Source of the DNA: an uncultured Oscillospiraceae bacterium
GTDB taxonomy: Bacteria; Bacillota; Clostridia; Oscillospirales; Ruminococcaceae
Reading direction: 5' to 3'
Assembly (NCBI GenBank): GCA_910589145.1
Contig: CAJUSD010000018.1
Location: forward strand, 1-60,307
DNA: 60,307 bases
This document shows, one piece after another, positions 34,233-43,119 of this stretch. Within the stretch, counting starts at the first letter, position 1. Every line of letters begins with the position of its first letter. Under the pieces are notes generated by a model. It was not told the origin of the DNA, did not search any database, and saw only the letters and a list, made by a program, of their open reading frames with translations. Both the position numbers and the translations under genes were made by a program.

Positions 34233-35177
34233 ATGGCCTACAAAATTTTTATTGACGGCAAGGAAGGGACAACCGGACTGCAGATTTACCAAAGGTTTGA
34301 AGGCCGGAAAGATTTAGAGCTTCTCCTTTTGGATGACGACAGGCGCAAAGATATCAATGCCCGCCGGGAAATGATAAACGCATCAGATATTACTTTCCTG
34401 TGCCTGCCCGATGCAGCGGCAAAAGAAGCGGTTGCCTTAGTGGAGAACGATCATGTGCGAATCATTGATGCGTCTACTGCCCATCGTACTGCTGCCGGCT
34501 GGGCTTATGGTTTCCCGGAACTGTCCAAGGGGCACCGGGAGGCAGTTGCTGCCTCTAAGCGGGTTGCAAATCCCGGTTGTTATGCGTCAGGGTTTCTGTC
34601 CATCGTGTATCCTCTGGTGGCAATGGGGATTATGCAGAAAGATTACCCGGTTGTCTGCCATGCGGTCAGCGGCTACTCCGGCGGAGGGAAAAAGATGATT
34701 GCCAAATATGAAGCGGAGGAAAAACCCAAGGGCTACGACAGTCCCCGGCAGTACGGTTTGACCTTGAGCCATAAGCATCTTCCAGAAATGCAGCAGATTC
34801 CAGGGCTGGAGTATCCGCCGATTTTCAATCCACTGGTAGATGATTTCTATTGCGGCATGGAAGTGACTGTGCCATTATATACCCGACTCCTGCCTAAAAA
34901 AATCATCCCCGCCGAACTTCATAAACGCCTTTCTGACTACTATGCAGGGCAGCATTTTGTGAAGGTTCTCCCCTTTATGGGAGAAGGGGTGATTGCTGAC
35001 GGCTTTATCGCCGCCAGCACTCTGGCGGGAACCAATGACATGGAGATTTTTGTCGGCGGAAATGACGAGCAAATTTTGCTTGTTTCCCGGCTGGATAACC
35101 TGGGAAAAGGCGCATCCGGTGCGGCGGTTCAGAATATGAACCTAATGTTGGGATTAGAAGAAGGGACAGGATTGTAA
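34233..35177 (+). CDS. argC: N-acetyl-gamma-glutamyl-phosphate reductase, short (type 2) form
   Basis: ArgC reduces N-acetylglutamyl phosphate with NADPH. At 314 residues this is the short type 2 form. It has IDGKEGTTGLQI for the nucleotide-binding loop, DASTAHR, the catalytic Cys in NPGCYA (about residue 115) and HAVSGYSGGGK. It sits 15 bp after argH, with AGGAGG ahead of the ATG, and 2 bp before the cupin gene, so the three are co-transcribed. Confidence 0.96.
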   Translation: MAYKIFIDGKEGTTGLQIYQRFEGRKDLELLLLDDDRRKDINARREMINASDITFLCLPDAAAKEAVALVENDHVRIIDASTAHRTAAGWAYGFPELSKGHREAVAASKRVANPGCYASGFLSIVYPLVAMGIMQKDYPVVCHAVSGYSGGGKKMIAKYEAEEKPKGYDSPRQYGLTLSHKHLPEMQQIPGLEYPPIFNPLVDDFYCGMEVTVPLYTRLLPKKIIPAELHKRLSDYYAGQHFVKVLPFMGEGVIADGFIAASTLAGTNDMEIFVGGNDEQILLVSRLDNLGKGASGAAVQNMNLMLGLEEGTGL

Positions 35178-35179
35178 AT

Positions 35180-35530
35180 ATGGCTGACTCAATTAAAGAA
35201 AAGGGTATACAGAGATTTATGACGCCGCCAAACCACAAGGGATTTTCCGCTAAAAAACTCTTTGATGAAAACGGCAGAATCAAATGGGGAGCCATTGCCT
35301 ATATTGAAAAGAACGGCGGGGGACCGGAGGGAAACCATACTCACAGTGATAACCACATTTTTATTGTAACTGACGGCGAGGTAAAAATTGTGATGGGCGA
35401 TAAGGAATTTATCGTCAGAAAAAATGAGTCGTTCTTTGTTGATGGAATGGTATCCCATTCTATCTGGAACAACAGCGAACAAACTGCTGTTGTCATTAAG
35501 ATTTCTACGGAGGGAGATGGGCTTTTATGA
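35180..35530 (+). CDS. Small cupin-domain protein
   Basis: A single-domain cupin of 116 residues. The two cupin motifs are visible: GGGPEGNHTHSDNHIFIV, giving the metal-binding HxH plus a later His, and a second part around FVDGMVSHSIWN with the final His. Such small proteins are often metal-dependent isomerases, oxygenases or binding proteins; nothing ties this one to a reaction. It is inserted between argC and argJ, 2 bp after argC, and its stop overlaps the ATG of a decayed GNAT gene. It may have entered the cluster with that gene. Confidence 0.85.
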   Translation: MADSIKEKGIQRFMTPPNHKGFSAKKLFDENGRIKWGAIAYIEKNGGGPEGNHTHSDNHIFIVTDGEVKIVMGDKEFIVRKNESFFVDGMVSHSIWNNSEQTAVVIKISTEGDGLL

Positions 35531-35658
35531 TCCTTCTTGTTTCAATTGACGATTATGACAGCCTGTATTCCCTCTGGCTCCAGGTCCCCGGGATGGGGCT
35601 GAATGGCCTAGGAAAAGAAGGGCTTCACTTTGCGCCTGGATCTAAATTACCGGAATAA
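35527..35658 (+). pseudogene. Truncated GNAT acetyltransferase fragment
   Basis: An ATG overlaps the cupin stop (ATGA) and opens 43 codons. The first 30 residues, with DDYDSLYSLWLQVPGMGLN, are the N-terminus of a common GNAT acetyltransferase, but the acetyl-CoA domain is missing and the frame ends at TAA 35656-35658. This is a decayed gene left in the arginine cluster. The coupled start suggests that it once followed the cupin as a functional unit. Confidence 0.7.
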
Positions 35659-35712
35659 AGCAATTCATTCCCTACAAAAAATCAACACATAAAGGCGAGG
35701 AGGAAAACCACC

Positions 35713-36936
35713 ATGTCCACTTTAACACCAATTCCCGGCGGCATCTGTGCGCCAAAGGGATTTAAAGCAGCGGGAATCTGCTGCGGGATACGTGCAAATA
35801 AAACCAAAAACGATCTTTCCCTGATTGTTAGCGACGTCCCCTGCTCCGCTGCTGCTGTGTACACCCAAAATAAGGTAAAGGGTGCACCCATCGCAGTGAC
35901 GAAAAAGAACATTGCCGACGGCAAAGCCCAAGCGATAATCTGCAACAGCGGAAACGCCAACACCTGTAACGCCGACGGTATTGAAATAGCCGAAAAGATG
36001 TGTCAGCTCGCCGCCGATGCCACAGGTTTAAAGGCAGAGGATTTTGTGATTGGTTCCACTGGTGTTATTGGCCAGCCCCTTCCGATTCAGCCTGTTGCTG
36101 ACGGGATGCCCAGGCTGGCGGCTGCCCTCTCCTATGACGGCTCCGACAGCGCGGCATGGGGCATAATGACCACCGACACCGTTAAAAAGGAATATAGCGT
36201 TTCCTTTACCGCAGGCGGCATAACCTGCTCTATGGGTGCGATTGCCAAAGGTTCCGGCATGATTCATCCCAATATGGCAACTATGCTTGCCTTTATTACT
36301 ACTGATGCGGCTATTAGCCCGGAAATGCTGCAAAAGGCTCTTTCTGAGGATATTATAGACACCTTTAACATGGTCAGTGTGGACGGGGACACCTCTACCA
36401 ATGACACTGTTGCCATTCTTGCCAACGGCATGGCTGGAAATGCTGAAATTAACAGCACTGGCGCAGATTATGACTCCTTTATAGAAGCCCTCCACTATAT
36501 CACCGTTTCCCTGTCCAGGGGAATTGCGGGGGACGGCGAAGGGGCTACAAAGTTGTTAGAGTGCCGGGTCACTGGTGCGCCTGACAAACAGACAGCCCGA
36601 ATTGTGGCCAAGTCGGTTATCACTTCCAGCTTGTTTAAAGCTGCCATGTTTGGCGAAGACGCCAACTGGGGCCGGGTGCTGTGTGCTATTGGGTATGCTC
36701 CCGCCGATTTTGATATCAACAAAGTTGCTGTTTCCCTCAGTTCGGAAAAGGGTGGAGTTGCTGTCTGTAAAGACGGTTCCGGCGTAGAATTTTCGGAGGA
36801 GAAGGCCGCAGAGGTGTTAAGTGCGAAGGAAATCATTATTTCAGTTTCGCTTGGCGAAGGGACCAGCGAGGCGGTTGCTTGGGGCTGTGACCTGACTTAT
36901 GATTATGTAAAGATTAACGGGGACTACCGGACTTGA
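35713..36936 (+). CDS. argJ: Bifunctional ornithine acetyltransferase / N-acetylglutamate synthase
   Basis: ArgJ moves acetyl from N-acetylornithine to glutamate, closing the acetyl cycle; bifunctional forms also use acetyl-CoA. The 407-residue precursor has the self-cleavage site between Ala189 and Thr190 (KGSGMIHPNMATMLAF); Thr190 becomes the nucleophile of the beta chain. ICNSGNANTCN and the DTSTNDTV block are also conserved. GAGGAGG lies 7-8 bp before the ATG. Presence of ArgJ explains the absence of argA and argE from the cluster. Confidence 0.97.
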   Translation: MSTLTPIPGGICAPKGFKAAGICCGIRANKTKNDLSLIVSDVPCSAAAVYTQNKVKGAPIAVTKKNIADGKAQAIICNSGNANTCNADGIEIAEKMCQLAADATGLKAEDFVIGSTGVIGQPLPIQPVADGMPRLAAALSYDGSDSAAWGIMTTDTVKKEYSVSFTAGGITCSMGAIAKGSGMIHPNMATMLAFITTDAAISPEMLQKALSEDIIDTFNMVSVDGDTSTNDTVAILANGMAGNAEINSTGADYDSFIEALHYITVSLSRGIAGDGEGATKLLECRVTGAPDKQTARIVAKSVITSSLFKAAMFGEDANWGRVLCAIGYAPADFDINKVAVSLSSEKGGVAVCKDGSGVEFSEEKAAEVLSAKEIIISVSLGEGTSEAVAWGCDLTYDYVKINGDYRT

Positions 36937-37003
36937 TGAAAAAATCCCTTTGACTTCAAAAGCAAAGAGGGGCAGGATTCCGGCATTTGTGGAGTAAATT
37001 AAG

Positions 37004-37515
37004 ATGGAAAAGGAACATTTTATCAAAAGATGCTATGAGCTTGCAGTTGATGCAGGGAAAAAGGGGTTCGATACCTTTGGCGCTGTGCGGTTCATAACGG
37101 AAAGATCCTTGAGGAAGCGGAAAACAGTGCCGATTACAAAACATTCATCTTTGGCCATGCTGAATTTAACCTGGTGCATCAATGCGCAAATAAGTATTCC
37201 GATAAAGTATTGAGAGAGTCGGTTTTGTTTACAAGCTGTGCACCATGTGAAAGATGTCTTGGAGCGATTGCATCACTGGGCATTCAAACAGTAGTATTCG
37301 GCGTTTCGTATAAGGAATTCAGCAAGCTGGTTCCCTCTGACTATGTTCCGATTGATCGAGAGGGGCTTCTGAAACAGCTGGGTTTCAATATTCGGCTGGT
37401 TGGTCCGGTTCTTGAGGATGAGGGAATGCACGTTTTTGAGTATTGGGGCGGAGAGTATCATCCATTGGAAGCGCTGATCTCAGAAATGGATGAAATAAAA
37501 AAACAGAAGCGATGA
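37004..37515 (+). pseudogene. Frameshifted nucleoside/guanine deaminase-like gene
   Basis: The first frame gives a typical start (ELAVDAGKKGFDTFGAV), then breaks. From 37090 the next frame continues with VHNGKILEEAEN, the zinc motif GHAE, and later SCAPCERC with the PCxxC pair and a full C-terminus. One base is missing at about 37088-37089 (two bases where a codon is expected). The whole would be a cytidine/guanine deaminase-family enzyme of about 170 residues. It is either a true pseudogene or a sequencing error; everything else in the gene is intact, so the change is recent. Confidence 0.8.
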
Positions 37516-37566
37516 AATTTCCGTTTAACGAATGAACAAAGTACAGAAATAATGGAGGAATACACG

Positions 37567-38424
37567 GTGGAGGTTTCCAATGAAATCAAAACGCAGGTGC
37601 TTGTCCAGGCCCTGCCCTATATCCAAAAATACAACAATAAAGTCATTGTCATTAAATACGGCGGCAATGCCATGATTAACGACGACCTGAAAAACGCGGT
37701 CATGAGCGACCTGGTACTGCTTTCTCTGGTGGGAATCAAGGTAGTGCTGGTTCATGGCGGAGGCCCGGAAATTACCGACATGCTCAAGCGCGTAGGCAAA
37801 GAGTCAAAGTTTGTCAACGGCTTACGGTATACTGATGGGGAAACCGCTGAAATTGTTCAGATGGTGCTTGCTGGAAAAATCAATAAAAACCTGGTTTCCT
37901 TGCTTCATCAGCATCAGGGAAAGGCTATGGGGCTTTGCGGCATTGACGGAGCTATGTTTCAAGTGGAAAAGCACAAGGGCGAGGCAGATTTAGGCTTTGT
38001 AGGGGATGTAACAGCAGTTGATACTGCTCCTATTCAGGTGGCTTTGCAAAACGGATATATCCCAGTCATCTCCACTGTTGGAGCTGACGGGCAGGGCAAT
38101 ATTTACAATATTAACGCCGATACTGCCGCTGCACAGATAGCCGCCTCTCTGCACGCAGAAAATTTGATTTTAATGACAGACATTAAGGGACTTTTGCGGA
38201 ACAAGGACGACGAAAGCACTTTAATTCCCTTTGTACAGGTCAGCGAGGTTCCTTCCCTGATTCGGCAGGGGATTATTTCCGGGGGCATGATCCCCAAAAT
38301 TGAGTGCTGTGTAGAATCAGTCCGGCGGGGTGTAAAAAAGGCTGTCATTCTTGATGGGAGGATCGCCCATTCCATCTTAATTGAAATCTTTTCCGATGAA
38401 GGAATTGGAACAATGTTCTATTAA
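37567..38424 (+). CDS. argB: Acetylglutamate kinase
   Basis: ArgB phosphorylates N-acetylglutamate. I take GTG 37567 as the start: GGAGG lies 8 bp upstream, and the resulting N-terminus (MEVSNEIKTQVLVQALPYI) matches the family, while the ATG at 37552 is part of the SD itself. The 285-residue protein has IVIKYGGNAM for ATP binding, LVHGGGPEI, and GGMIPKIE with the catalytic Lys near the C-terminus. The extended N-terminal helix is of the type found in arginine-inhibited hexameric ArgB, so feedback control is possible. Confidence 0.96.
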   Translation: MEVSNEIKTQVLVQALPYIQKYNNKVIVIKYGGNAMINDDLKNAVMSDLVLLSLVGIKVVLVHGGGPEITDMLKRVGKESKFVNGLRYTDGETAEIVQMVLAGKINKNLVSLLHQHQGKAMGLCGIDGAMFQVEKHKGEADLGFVGDVTAVDTAPIQVALQNGYIPVISTVGADGQGNIYNINADTAAAQIAASLHAENLILMTDIKGLLRNKDDESTLIPFVQVSEVPSLIRQGIISGGMIPKIECCVESVRRGVKKAVILDGRIAHSILIEIFSDEGIGTMFY

Positions 38425-38453
38425 ACTTAAATAATGAAGGGATAATTGCAATC

Positions 38454-39635
38454 ATGGACTTTCAGCAGATTAAAGAAATGGATGCCCAATATATAGAAGG
38501 CACTTACGGCAGGGCGGATGTATGTATTGCCAAGGGCAAAAATGCCACCGGCTGGGATTTGGACGGCAAAAGCTATATTGATTTTTCCAGCGGCATTGGG
38601 GTTAATTCTCTGGGTTTCTGCGATGATGAATGGTCAAAAGCCGTCGCGGAACAAGCCCAAACCATGCAGCACGTCTCCAACCTGTACTATACCATTCCCG
38701 GCCCCAACGCTGCAAAAAAAATCTGTGAAAAAACCGGCTTTAAAAAGGTCTTTTTCGGAAACTCCGGCGCTGAGGCCAACGAGGGGGCTATCAAAGCAGC
38801 CCGGAAATACAGCTTTGACAAATACGGCGCTGAGGCTGGACGCAATGAAATTGTCACCCTGGTGAACTCATTCCATGGCCGGACGCTGGCAACGCTGACT
38901 GCTACCGGACAGGATGTTTTCCATAATTATTTCTTCCCCTTTGTAGGAGGGTTCCAATATGCAAAGGCTGGGGATATTGACGATGTAAAACAAAAGGTTT
39001 CTGATAAAACCTGTGCAGTTATGCTGGAGTTTATCCAAGGGGAAGGCGGGGTAATCCCCCAAGATAAAAGTTTTATTCAAAAGCTGTTTGCTTTCTGCCA
39101 GTCAAGGGATATTCTCGTTATTGCTGACGAGGTGCAAACCGGCGTGGGCCGTACCGGAAAATTCCTCTGCTGTGACAACTTCGATGTAAAGCCTGATTTG
39201 GCAACACTTGCAAAAGGACTTGGCGGAGGGCTGCCGATTGGGGCTGTATTGTTTGGCGAAAAGGTGGAAAATGTCATGGGACCTGGTTCCCATGGAACAA
39301 CCTTTGGAGCCAATCCTGTTTCCTGCGCTGGGGCTAACGTAGTACTTGACCGCCTTGACCGGGCGTTTTTGGATTTGGTGAAGGAAAAAGGTGCATATCT
39401 CAAAGGGAAAATTGAAAAAATGACCAATGTGAAAAGCGTTACTGGCATGGGGTTAATGTTAGGAATTGCACTGGAAAAAAGCGATTCTAAAACAGTTGTG
39501 GGCCAGTGTATCGAAAATGGTCTAATTATCTTAACTGCCAAAGAAAAAGTACGCCTTCTTCCACCTTTAACCATTACTTACGAAGAAATGGATAAGGGTC
39601 TAGCGATACTGGAAAAGGTTCTTTCCAGTCTGTAA
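38454..39635 (+). CDS. argD: Acetylornithine aminotransferase
   Basis: A PLP-dependent class III aminotransferase of 393 residues that makes N-acetylornithine from the semialdehyde and glutamate. GNSGAEANEGAIKAAR, NSFHGRTLATL, IADEVQTGVGRTG and the PLP-lysine in TLAKGLGGGLPIG (about residue 247) are all present. It follows argB by 29 bp and is followed by a terminator-like hairpin before argF. Confidence 0.96.
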   Translation: MDFQQIKEMDAQYIEGTYGRADVCIAKGKNATGWDLDGKSYIDFSSGIGVNSLGFCDDEWSKAVAEQAQTMQHVSNLYYTIPGPNAAKKICEKTGFKKVFFGNSGAEANEGAIKAARKYSFDKYGAEAGRNEIVTLVNSFHGRTLATLTATGQDVFHNYFFPFVGGFQYAKAGDIDDVKQKVSDKTCAVMLEFIQGEGGVIPQDKSFIQKLFAFCQSRDILVIADEVQTGVGRTGKFLCCDNFDVKPDLATLAKGLGGGLPIGAVLFGEKVENVMGPGSHGTTFGANPVSCAGANVVLDRLDRAFLDLVKEKGAYLKGKIEKMTNVKSVTGMGLMLGIALEKSDSKTVVGQCIENGLIILTAKEKVRLLPPLTITYEEMDKGLAILEKVLSSL

Positions 39636-39662
39636 ACCGGTCAGTATATCATAGTACAAAAG

Positions 39663-39700
39663 CCTCCCGGCCTTTATGGGGAGCCGGGGGACTTTTCTCT
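39663..39700 (+). terminator. Hairpin between argD and argF
   Basis: CCCGGC and GCCGGG pair around an 11-nt loop, followed by ACTTTTCTCTTTTC. It may attenuate argF or end the argC-argD transcript. Confidence 0.55.
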
Positions 39701-39727
39701 TTTCAAAATATTAAGGAGGATTTTTTG

Positions 39728-40633
39728 ATGAAACATCTTTTGAAACTGCTTGACCTTACCTCAGAGGAGATAATTGAAATTCTGAATCTTGCCGACCAGC
39801 TTAAATACGAACAGAAACATGGCATTCCCCACGAGCATCTGAAGGGTATGACTTTGGGAATGATCTTTCAGAAGTCCTCTACCCGTACAAGGGTTTCTTT
39901 TGAAGTGGGAATGTCCCAGTTGGGTGGCTCTGCGCTGTTTTTAAGTTCCCGCGACCTGCAAATCGGCCGCGGCGAGCCTGTTCAGGATACAGCACGGGTA
40001 CTTTCCCGGTATTTGGATGGCATTATGATTCGCACCTTTTCCCAGAAAGAGGTAGAAGATTTAGCAGAGTATGGCTCTATTCCCATTATCAACGGCCTGA
40101 CTGACTTCTGCCATCCCTGCCAGGTTTTAGCTGATCTCATGACAATTCGGGAGTACAAAGGAAGCCTGCCAGGGTTGAAGCTCTGTTTTATTGGCGATGG
40201 AAACAATATGGCTAATTCTCTAATCGTTGGGTGTCTGAAAACCGGAATGAAGGTTTCCATTGCCTGCCCCAAGGACTACCAGCCCGATCCCATTGTGCTG
40301 GAATTTGCCAAAGATAATCCCGATTTCCAACTGACGGATAATGTTCTGGAAGCCGCTAAAGATGCAGATGTTTTGTATACTGACGTTTGGGCATCTATGG
40401 GCCAGGAAGGTGAATTTGAAATCAGGAAAAAAGCCTTTGAAGGGTTCCAAATTAATGATTCAGTTATGGGGGCCGCAAAGCCTGACGCTATGGTTTTGCA
40501 CTGCCTGCCCGCTCACCGGGAGGAAGAGATTACTGCAAAGGTGTTCGAGGAACATGCGGGTGAAATCTTTGATGAGGCAGAGAACCGGCTTCATGCACAA
40601 AAGGCTGTCATGGTTAAGCTGATGAAAAAATAA
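39728..40633 (+). CDS. argF: Ornithine carbamoyltransferase
   Basis: This enzyme makes citrulline from ornithine and carbamoyl phosphate. The 301-residue protein has the carbamoyl-phosphate motif SSTRTRVSFE, HPCQVLADL and the ornithine loop HCLPAHREEE. The start is ATG 39728 with AAGGAGGA 8 bp ahead; the in-frame TTG directly before it is less likely. It is the last gene of the arginine cluster. No carbamoyl phosphate synthase is in the window. Confidence 0.97.
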   Translation: MKHLLKLLDLTSEEIIEILNLADQLKYEQKHGIPHEHLKGMTLGMIFQKSSTRTRVSFEVGMSQLGGSALFLSSRDLQIGRGEPVQDTARVLSRYLDGIMIRTFSQKEVEDLAEYGSIPIINGLTDFCHPCQVLADLMTIREYKGSLPGLKLCFIGDGNNMANSLIVGCLKTGMKVSIACPKDYQPDPIVLEFAKDNPDFQLTDNVLEAAKDADVLYTDVWASMGQEGEFEIRKKAFEGFQINDSVMGAAKPDAMVLHCLPAHREEEITAKVFEEHAGEIFDEAENRLHAQKAVMVKLMKK

Positions 40634-40836
40634 AGCTTTATTACAGGCGGCATTGTGATAGTTTGGTTCCTAGGGGCAGAATGCCAACTGGAGGATGTGC
40701 TGGAAGCAACCGTTTATCATTGGAAGATACAAGCGGGTATTTTGATAGGGCAATTAAAATTGGACGCTAATCGGTGATAAATTATCGGAGTGCAGAAAAG
40801 CATCAGACCAGAAATCAAAAACTACTCAAATATTTA

Positions 40837-40878
40837 AAGCCCGAAGATTGCAGAGCTGTAATCTTCGGGCTTCTTTTT
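40837..40878 (+). terminator. Terminator of the arginine cluster
   Basis: A perfect 13-bp stem (AAGCCCGAAGATT and complement), 10-nt loop, then CTTTTTAT. The 200 bp between argF and this hairpin hold only a short GTG-started frame (40655-40774) that I cannot support, and 40880-41097 is AT-rich with nothing recognisable. Confidence 0.9.
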
Positions 40879-41097
40879 ATAATAAACGTATTATCAACTT
40901 ACTCTTATCACTTTTAAAAAAGGAATCCAACCCTAGAGGCAATAATCAACAACTTTAAATCGGCCCTGTTACCTGTTTCAACTGTTAGTTTCCACTTAAT
41001 TTATCATTATATTTGAGTTCCGCAAAACTGATATTAAGCGAATATTGTAATTTTATCTAAATTTTTACAATTTATTGTTGTTTTTTGATAAAAATTA

Positions 41098-41979
41098 TTA
41101 TTCTAAAGATGTCAGGGAATTGCGGTATTGTTCCATTTGGTTTTCCTCTGTTGAGTCTATCATAAATTGTAATTGGCTTACTACAAAATCCCGTTCCTTT
41201 GGAAGATATGCCGATACCGGAAAAAAATTAGATTTGGAATCAGCGAATAAGTGGGTTCTTATTTGAAGGTTCTCAATTAGTATCTGTAATTCTTGGATAC
41301 GTTCCTTTTCCCCGGCAGAAGTAAATTCCCCCTGCCTTTCCATTTCAAAAAGTTTTGTTCCGGGAAAAAGTGTGAGCGAATCAACAGATATAAAGTATGG
41401 ATTCAGCTGGTTAAATATTTTCGCACTGTTTTCCGCGTTTCGGCGGCCCCTGTCTTTGCCCGCCAGCCCTGTCATATATACAAAATAATATTCAATTCCT
41501 GCTTCATCCAATTTATTGCATTGTTCTAAAATATCTTGTGAGGTATACCCTTTGTTTGCCAATAAAAGCGTTTTGTCGTCCCCGCTTTCTGTGCCTATGC
41601 TCAAACCGTTCACCCCCATTGCCCTTAATTTTTTCAACTGCCATAGCTCTTTATTTTTAATGTCCCGTATGCTGGCAAACATGGAAATGTTCTGGCATTT
41701 AATCAAATAATCCCGGATAGTCAAAATATATGGTTTCAGCCGTTCATAACTTAATGCAAAGGGATTTGCCCCTGTCAGGAAAACCCTCCTTGCATTTGGC
41801 TGATACTTTTTCATCTCTCTTAGATCTTCCTCAAACTCTGAAATTGGGGATAACCGGAACGGCTCATTCTGATAGAGATTGCAAAACAGGCATTTCTGGT
41901 AAGTACACCCGGAAGTTATTTGAAGAATACAGGAGGCGGATTCATAATTAGGCCGCCATGTCCTTCCTGTAAAGTGCAT
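41098..41979 (-). CDS. Radical SAM protein with CX4CX2C cluster motif, copy 1
   Basis: The 293-residue protein begins with a WRPNYESAS segment and the cluster motif GCTYQKCLFC, in which the first two cysteines are four residues apart. A YQN aromatic follows, as in a subfamily often annotated only as radical SAM. FLTGANPFAL, NGLSIGTESGDD and DSLTLFPGT are the barrel strands that bind SAM. No SPASM or B12 domain is present. The product is cytosolic and oxygen-sensitive; substrate unknown. It lies 15 bp downstream of a similar gene, so the two are a tandem operon, possibly forming a heterodimer or acting in sequence. Confidence 0.85.
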   Translation of the reverse strand: MHFTGRTWRPNYESASCILQITSGCTYQKCLFCNLYQNEPFRLSPISEFEEDLREMKKYQPNARRVFLTGANPFALSYERLKPYILTIRDYLIKCQNISMFASIRDIKNKELWQLKKLRAMGVNGLSIGTESGDDKTLLLANKGYTSQDILEQCNKLDEAGIEYYFVYMTGLAGKDRGRRNAENSAKIFNQLNPYFISVDSLTLFPGTKLFEMERQGEFTSAGEKERIQELQILIENLQIRTHLFADSKSNFFPVSAYLPKERDFVVSQLQFMIDSTEENQMEQYRNSLTSLE

Positions 41980-41994
41980 TCAATTTTCCCTCCC

Positions 41995-42888
41995 CTACAA
42001 GTGACGCAGGTTTTTGCGGTAGCTGCGCAGCTCACCTTCACTGATCGTCCCAATGATTTCATCCAGTACAGATAAAACCTTTTCCTTATCTCTTGGAAGC
42101 ATCCCCTGAATTTGTATTGGATTGGATGCCCCCATCGCACCAAACCAAACGGGAATACTCAGTTGTTCAATCAAGGTTTTTAATTCCTGATATTTTTCAA
42201 TTTCCGCTTCCTCCTGCCAGTTTCCCCTTTGAATTTCGGCATACAATTCTGAATTAGGATAAACCGTCAGCATATTAGCACCAATAATCTGCGGGTGAAG
42301 CTGGTTACATATCCCGGCGGTTATTTCTGCACCCTTTTTTCCTTTTCCTGCACCGGAAATCCCCGCCAGGTAAAAGAAGTGATAAGCAATCCCTGCCTTA
42401 TCCAGCCGGTTGCATTGGATCAGAATATCCTTTGAAAGATATCCTTTTCGCATAAACTCCAATGCTTCATCATCCCCTGTTTCAATCCCAATTGTCAAAC
42501 CAGTATATCCAGCAGCCTTTAATTCAAAAAGCTCCCTGTCACTCTTTAATGTAATATCCGTTATTCTGGAAAAACAGCCGATCGTCTTACAAGCCGGAAA
42601 ATATTTTTGTATAAGCCCCGCAATTTCCAGCAGCCGTGGCGCTTTCAGAACAAAGGGATTTGCCCCGGTTAAATAGGTTCGTGAGATCCAATTGCTTTTC
42701 CAGATCTCCGAACTGGCTTCCTTTAAATCAGCCTCGATATCCTCCAGAGGAGACTTTTTAAACCGGAAAGGTAAGTCCTCATATAAAGTACAGAATTTAC
42801 ACTTGTGATGGGTACATCCGGCGGTGACCTCCAACAGCAGAGAGGACGCTTCATAGGGCGGCCTCCATATTGTCCCTGTATAGTGCAT
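41995..42888 (-). CDS. Radical SAM protein with CX4CX2C cluster motif, copy 2
   Basis: A 297-residue paralog of the downstream gene: WRPPYEASS, cluster motif GCTHHKCKFC, YLTGANPFVL, TGLTIGIETGDD and NMLTVYPNSEL are in the same order and spacing. The start is ATG 42888, with AAGGGG 8 bp upstream; an upstream GTG is less likely. It diverges from the HxlR regulator at 43120, and the two genes have matching SD regions, which form an inverted repeat (AACACCCCTTTT / AAAAGGGGTGTT). The HxlR protein is the natural candidate regulator. Confidence 0.85.
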   Translation of the reverse strand: MHYTGTIWRPPYEASSLLLEVTAGCTHHKCKFCTLYEDLPFRFKKSPLEDIEADLKEASSEIWKSNWISRTYLTGANPFVLKAPRLLEIAGLIQKYFPACKTIGCFSRITDITLKSDRELFELKAAGYTGLTIGIETGDDEALEFMRKGYLSKDILIQCNRLDKAGIAYHFFYLAGISGAGKGKKGAEITAGICNQLHPQIIGANMLTVYPNSELYAEIQRGNWQEEAEIEKYQELKTLIEQLSIPVWFGAMGASNPIQIQGMLPRDKEKVLSVLDEIIGTISEGELRSYRKNLRHL

Positions 42889-43071
42889 AAACAACACCCC
42901 TTTTTTGAAATTTGGTACGATACCTTAAAGGATTTTAAAGTTGGTTTTTGGGAAACAATTTATGTTGTTTTCCATATCACTAAAATACATCAATGCTTTA
43001 TCTGTTTCAAGTACGGTCTTTTTTTAGTAATAGTATCTTTTTTCCTACTTGGAACAGCGAAAAACCGTATC

Positions 43072-43100
43072 TTGTATTTTCCGCTTGATAAGGATATACT
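43072..43100 (+). promoter_or_regulatory. Promoter of the HxlR gene
   Basis: TTGTAT and TATACT are 17 bp apart, about 20 bp before the ATG. A dyad GGTA-CGA-TACC at 42914-42924, near the divergent gene, is a possible HxlR operator. Confidence 0.5.
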
Positions 43101-43119
43101 TTTGAAAAGGGGTGTTATA

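Noticed and set aside
40655..40774. GTG-started 39-codon frame after argF
   Set aside because: No SD, no recognised similarity and it lies in the untranslated stretch before the arginine terminator.
42805..43119. N-terminal extension of the HxlR regulator
   Set aside because: It crosses the divergent radical SAM start and the regulator's own promoter; family length fits the ATG at 43120.
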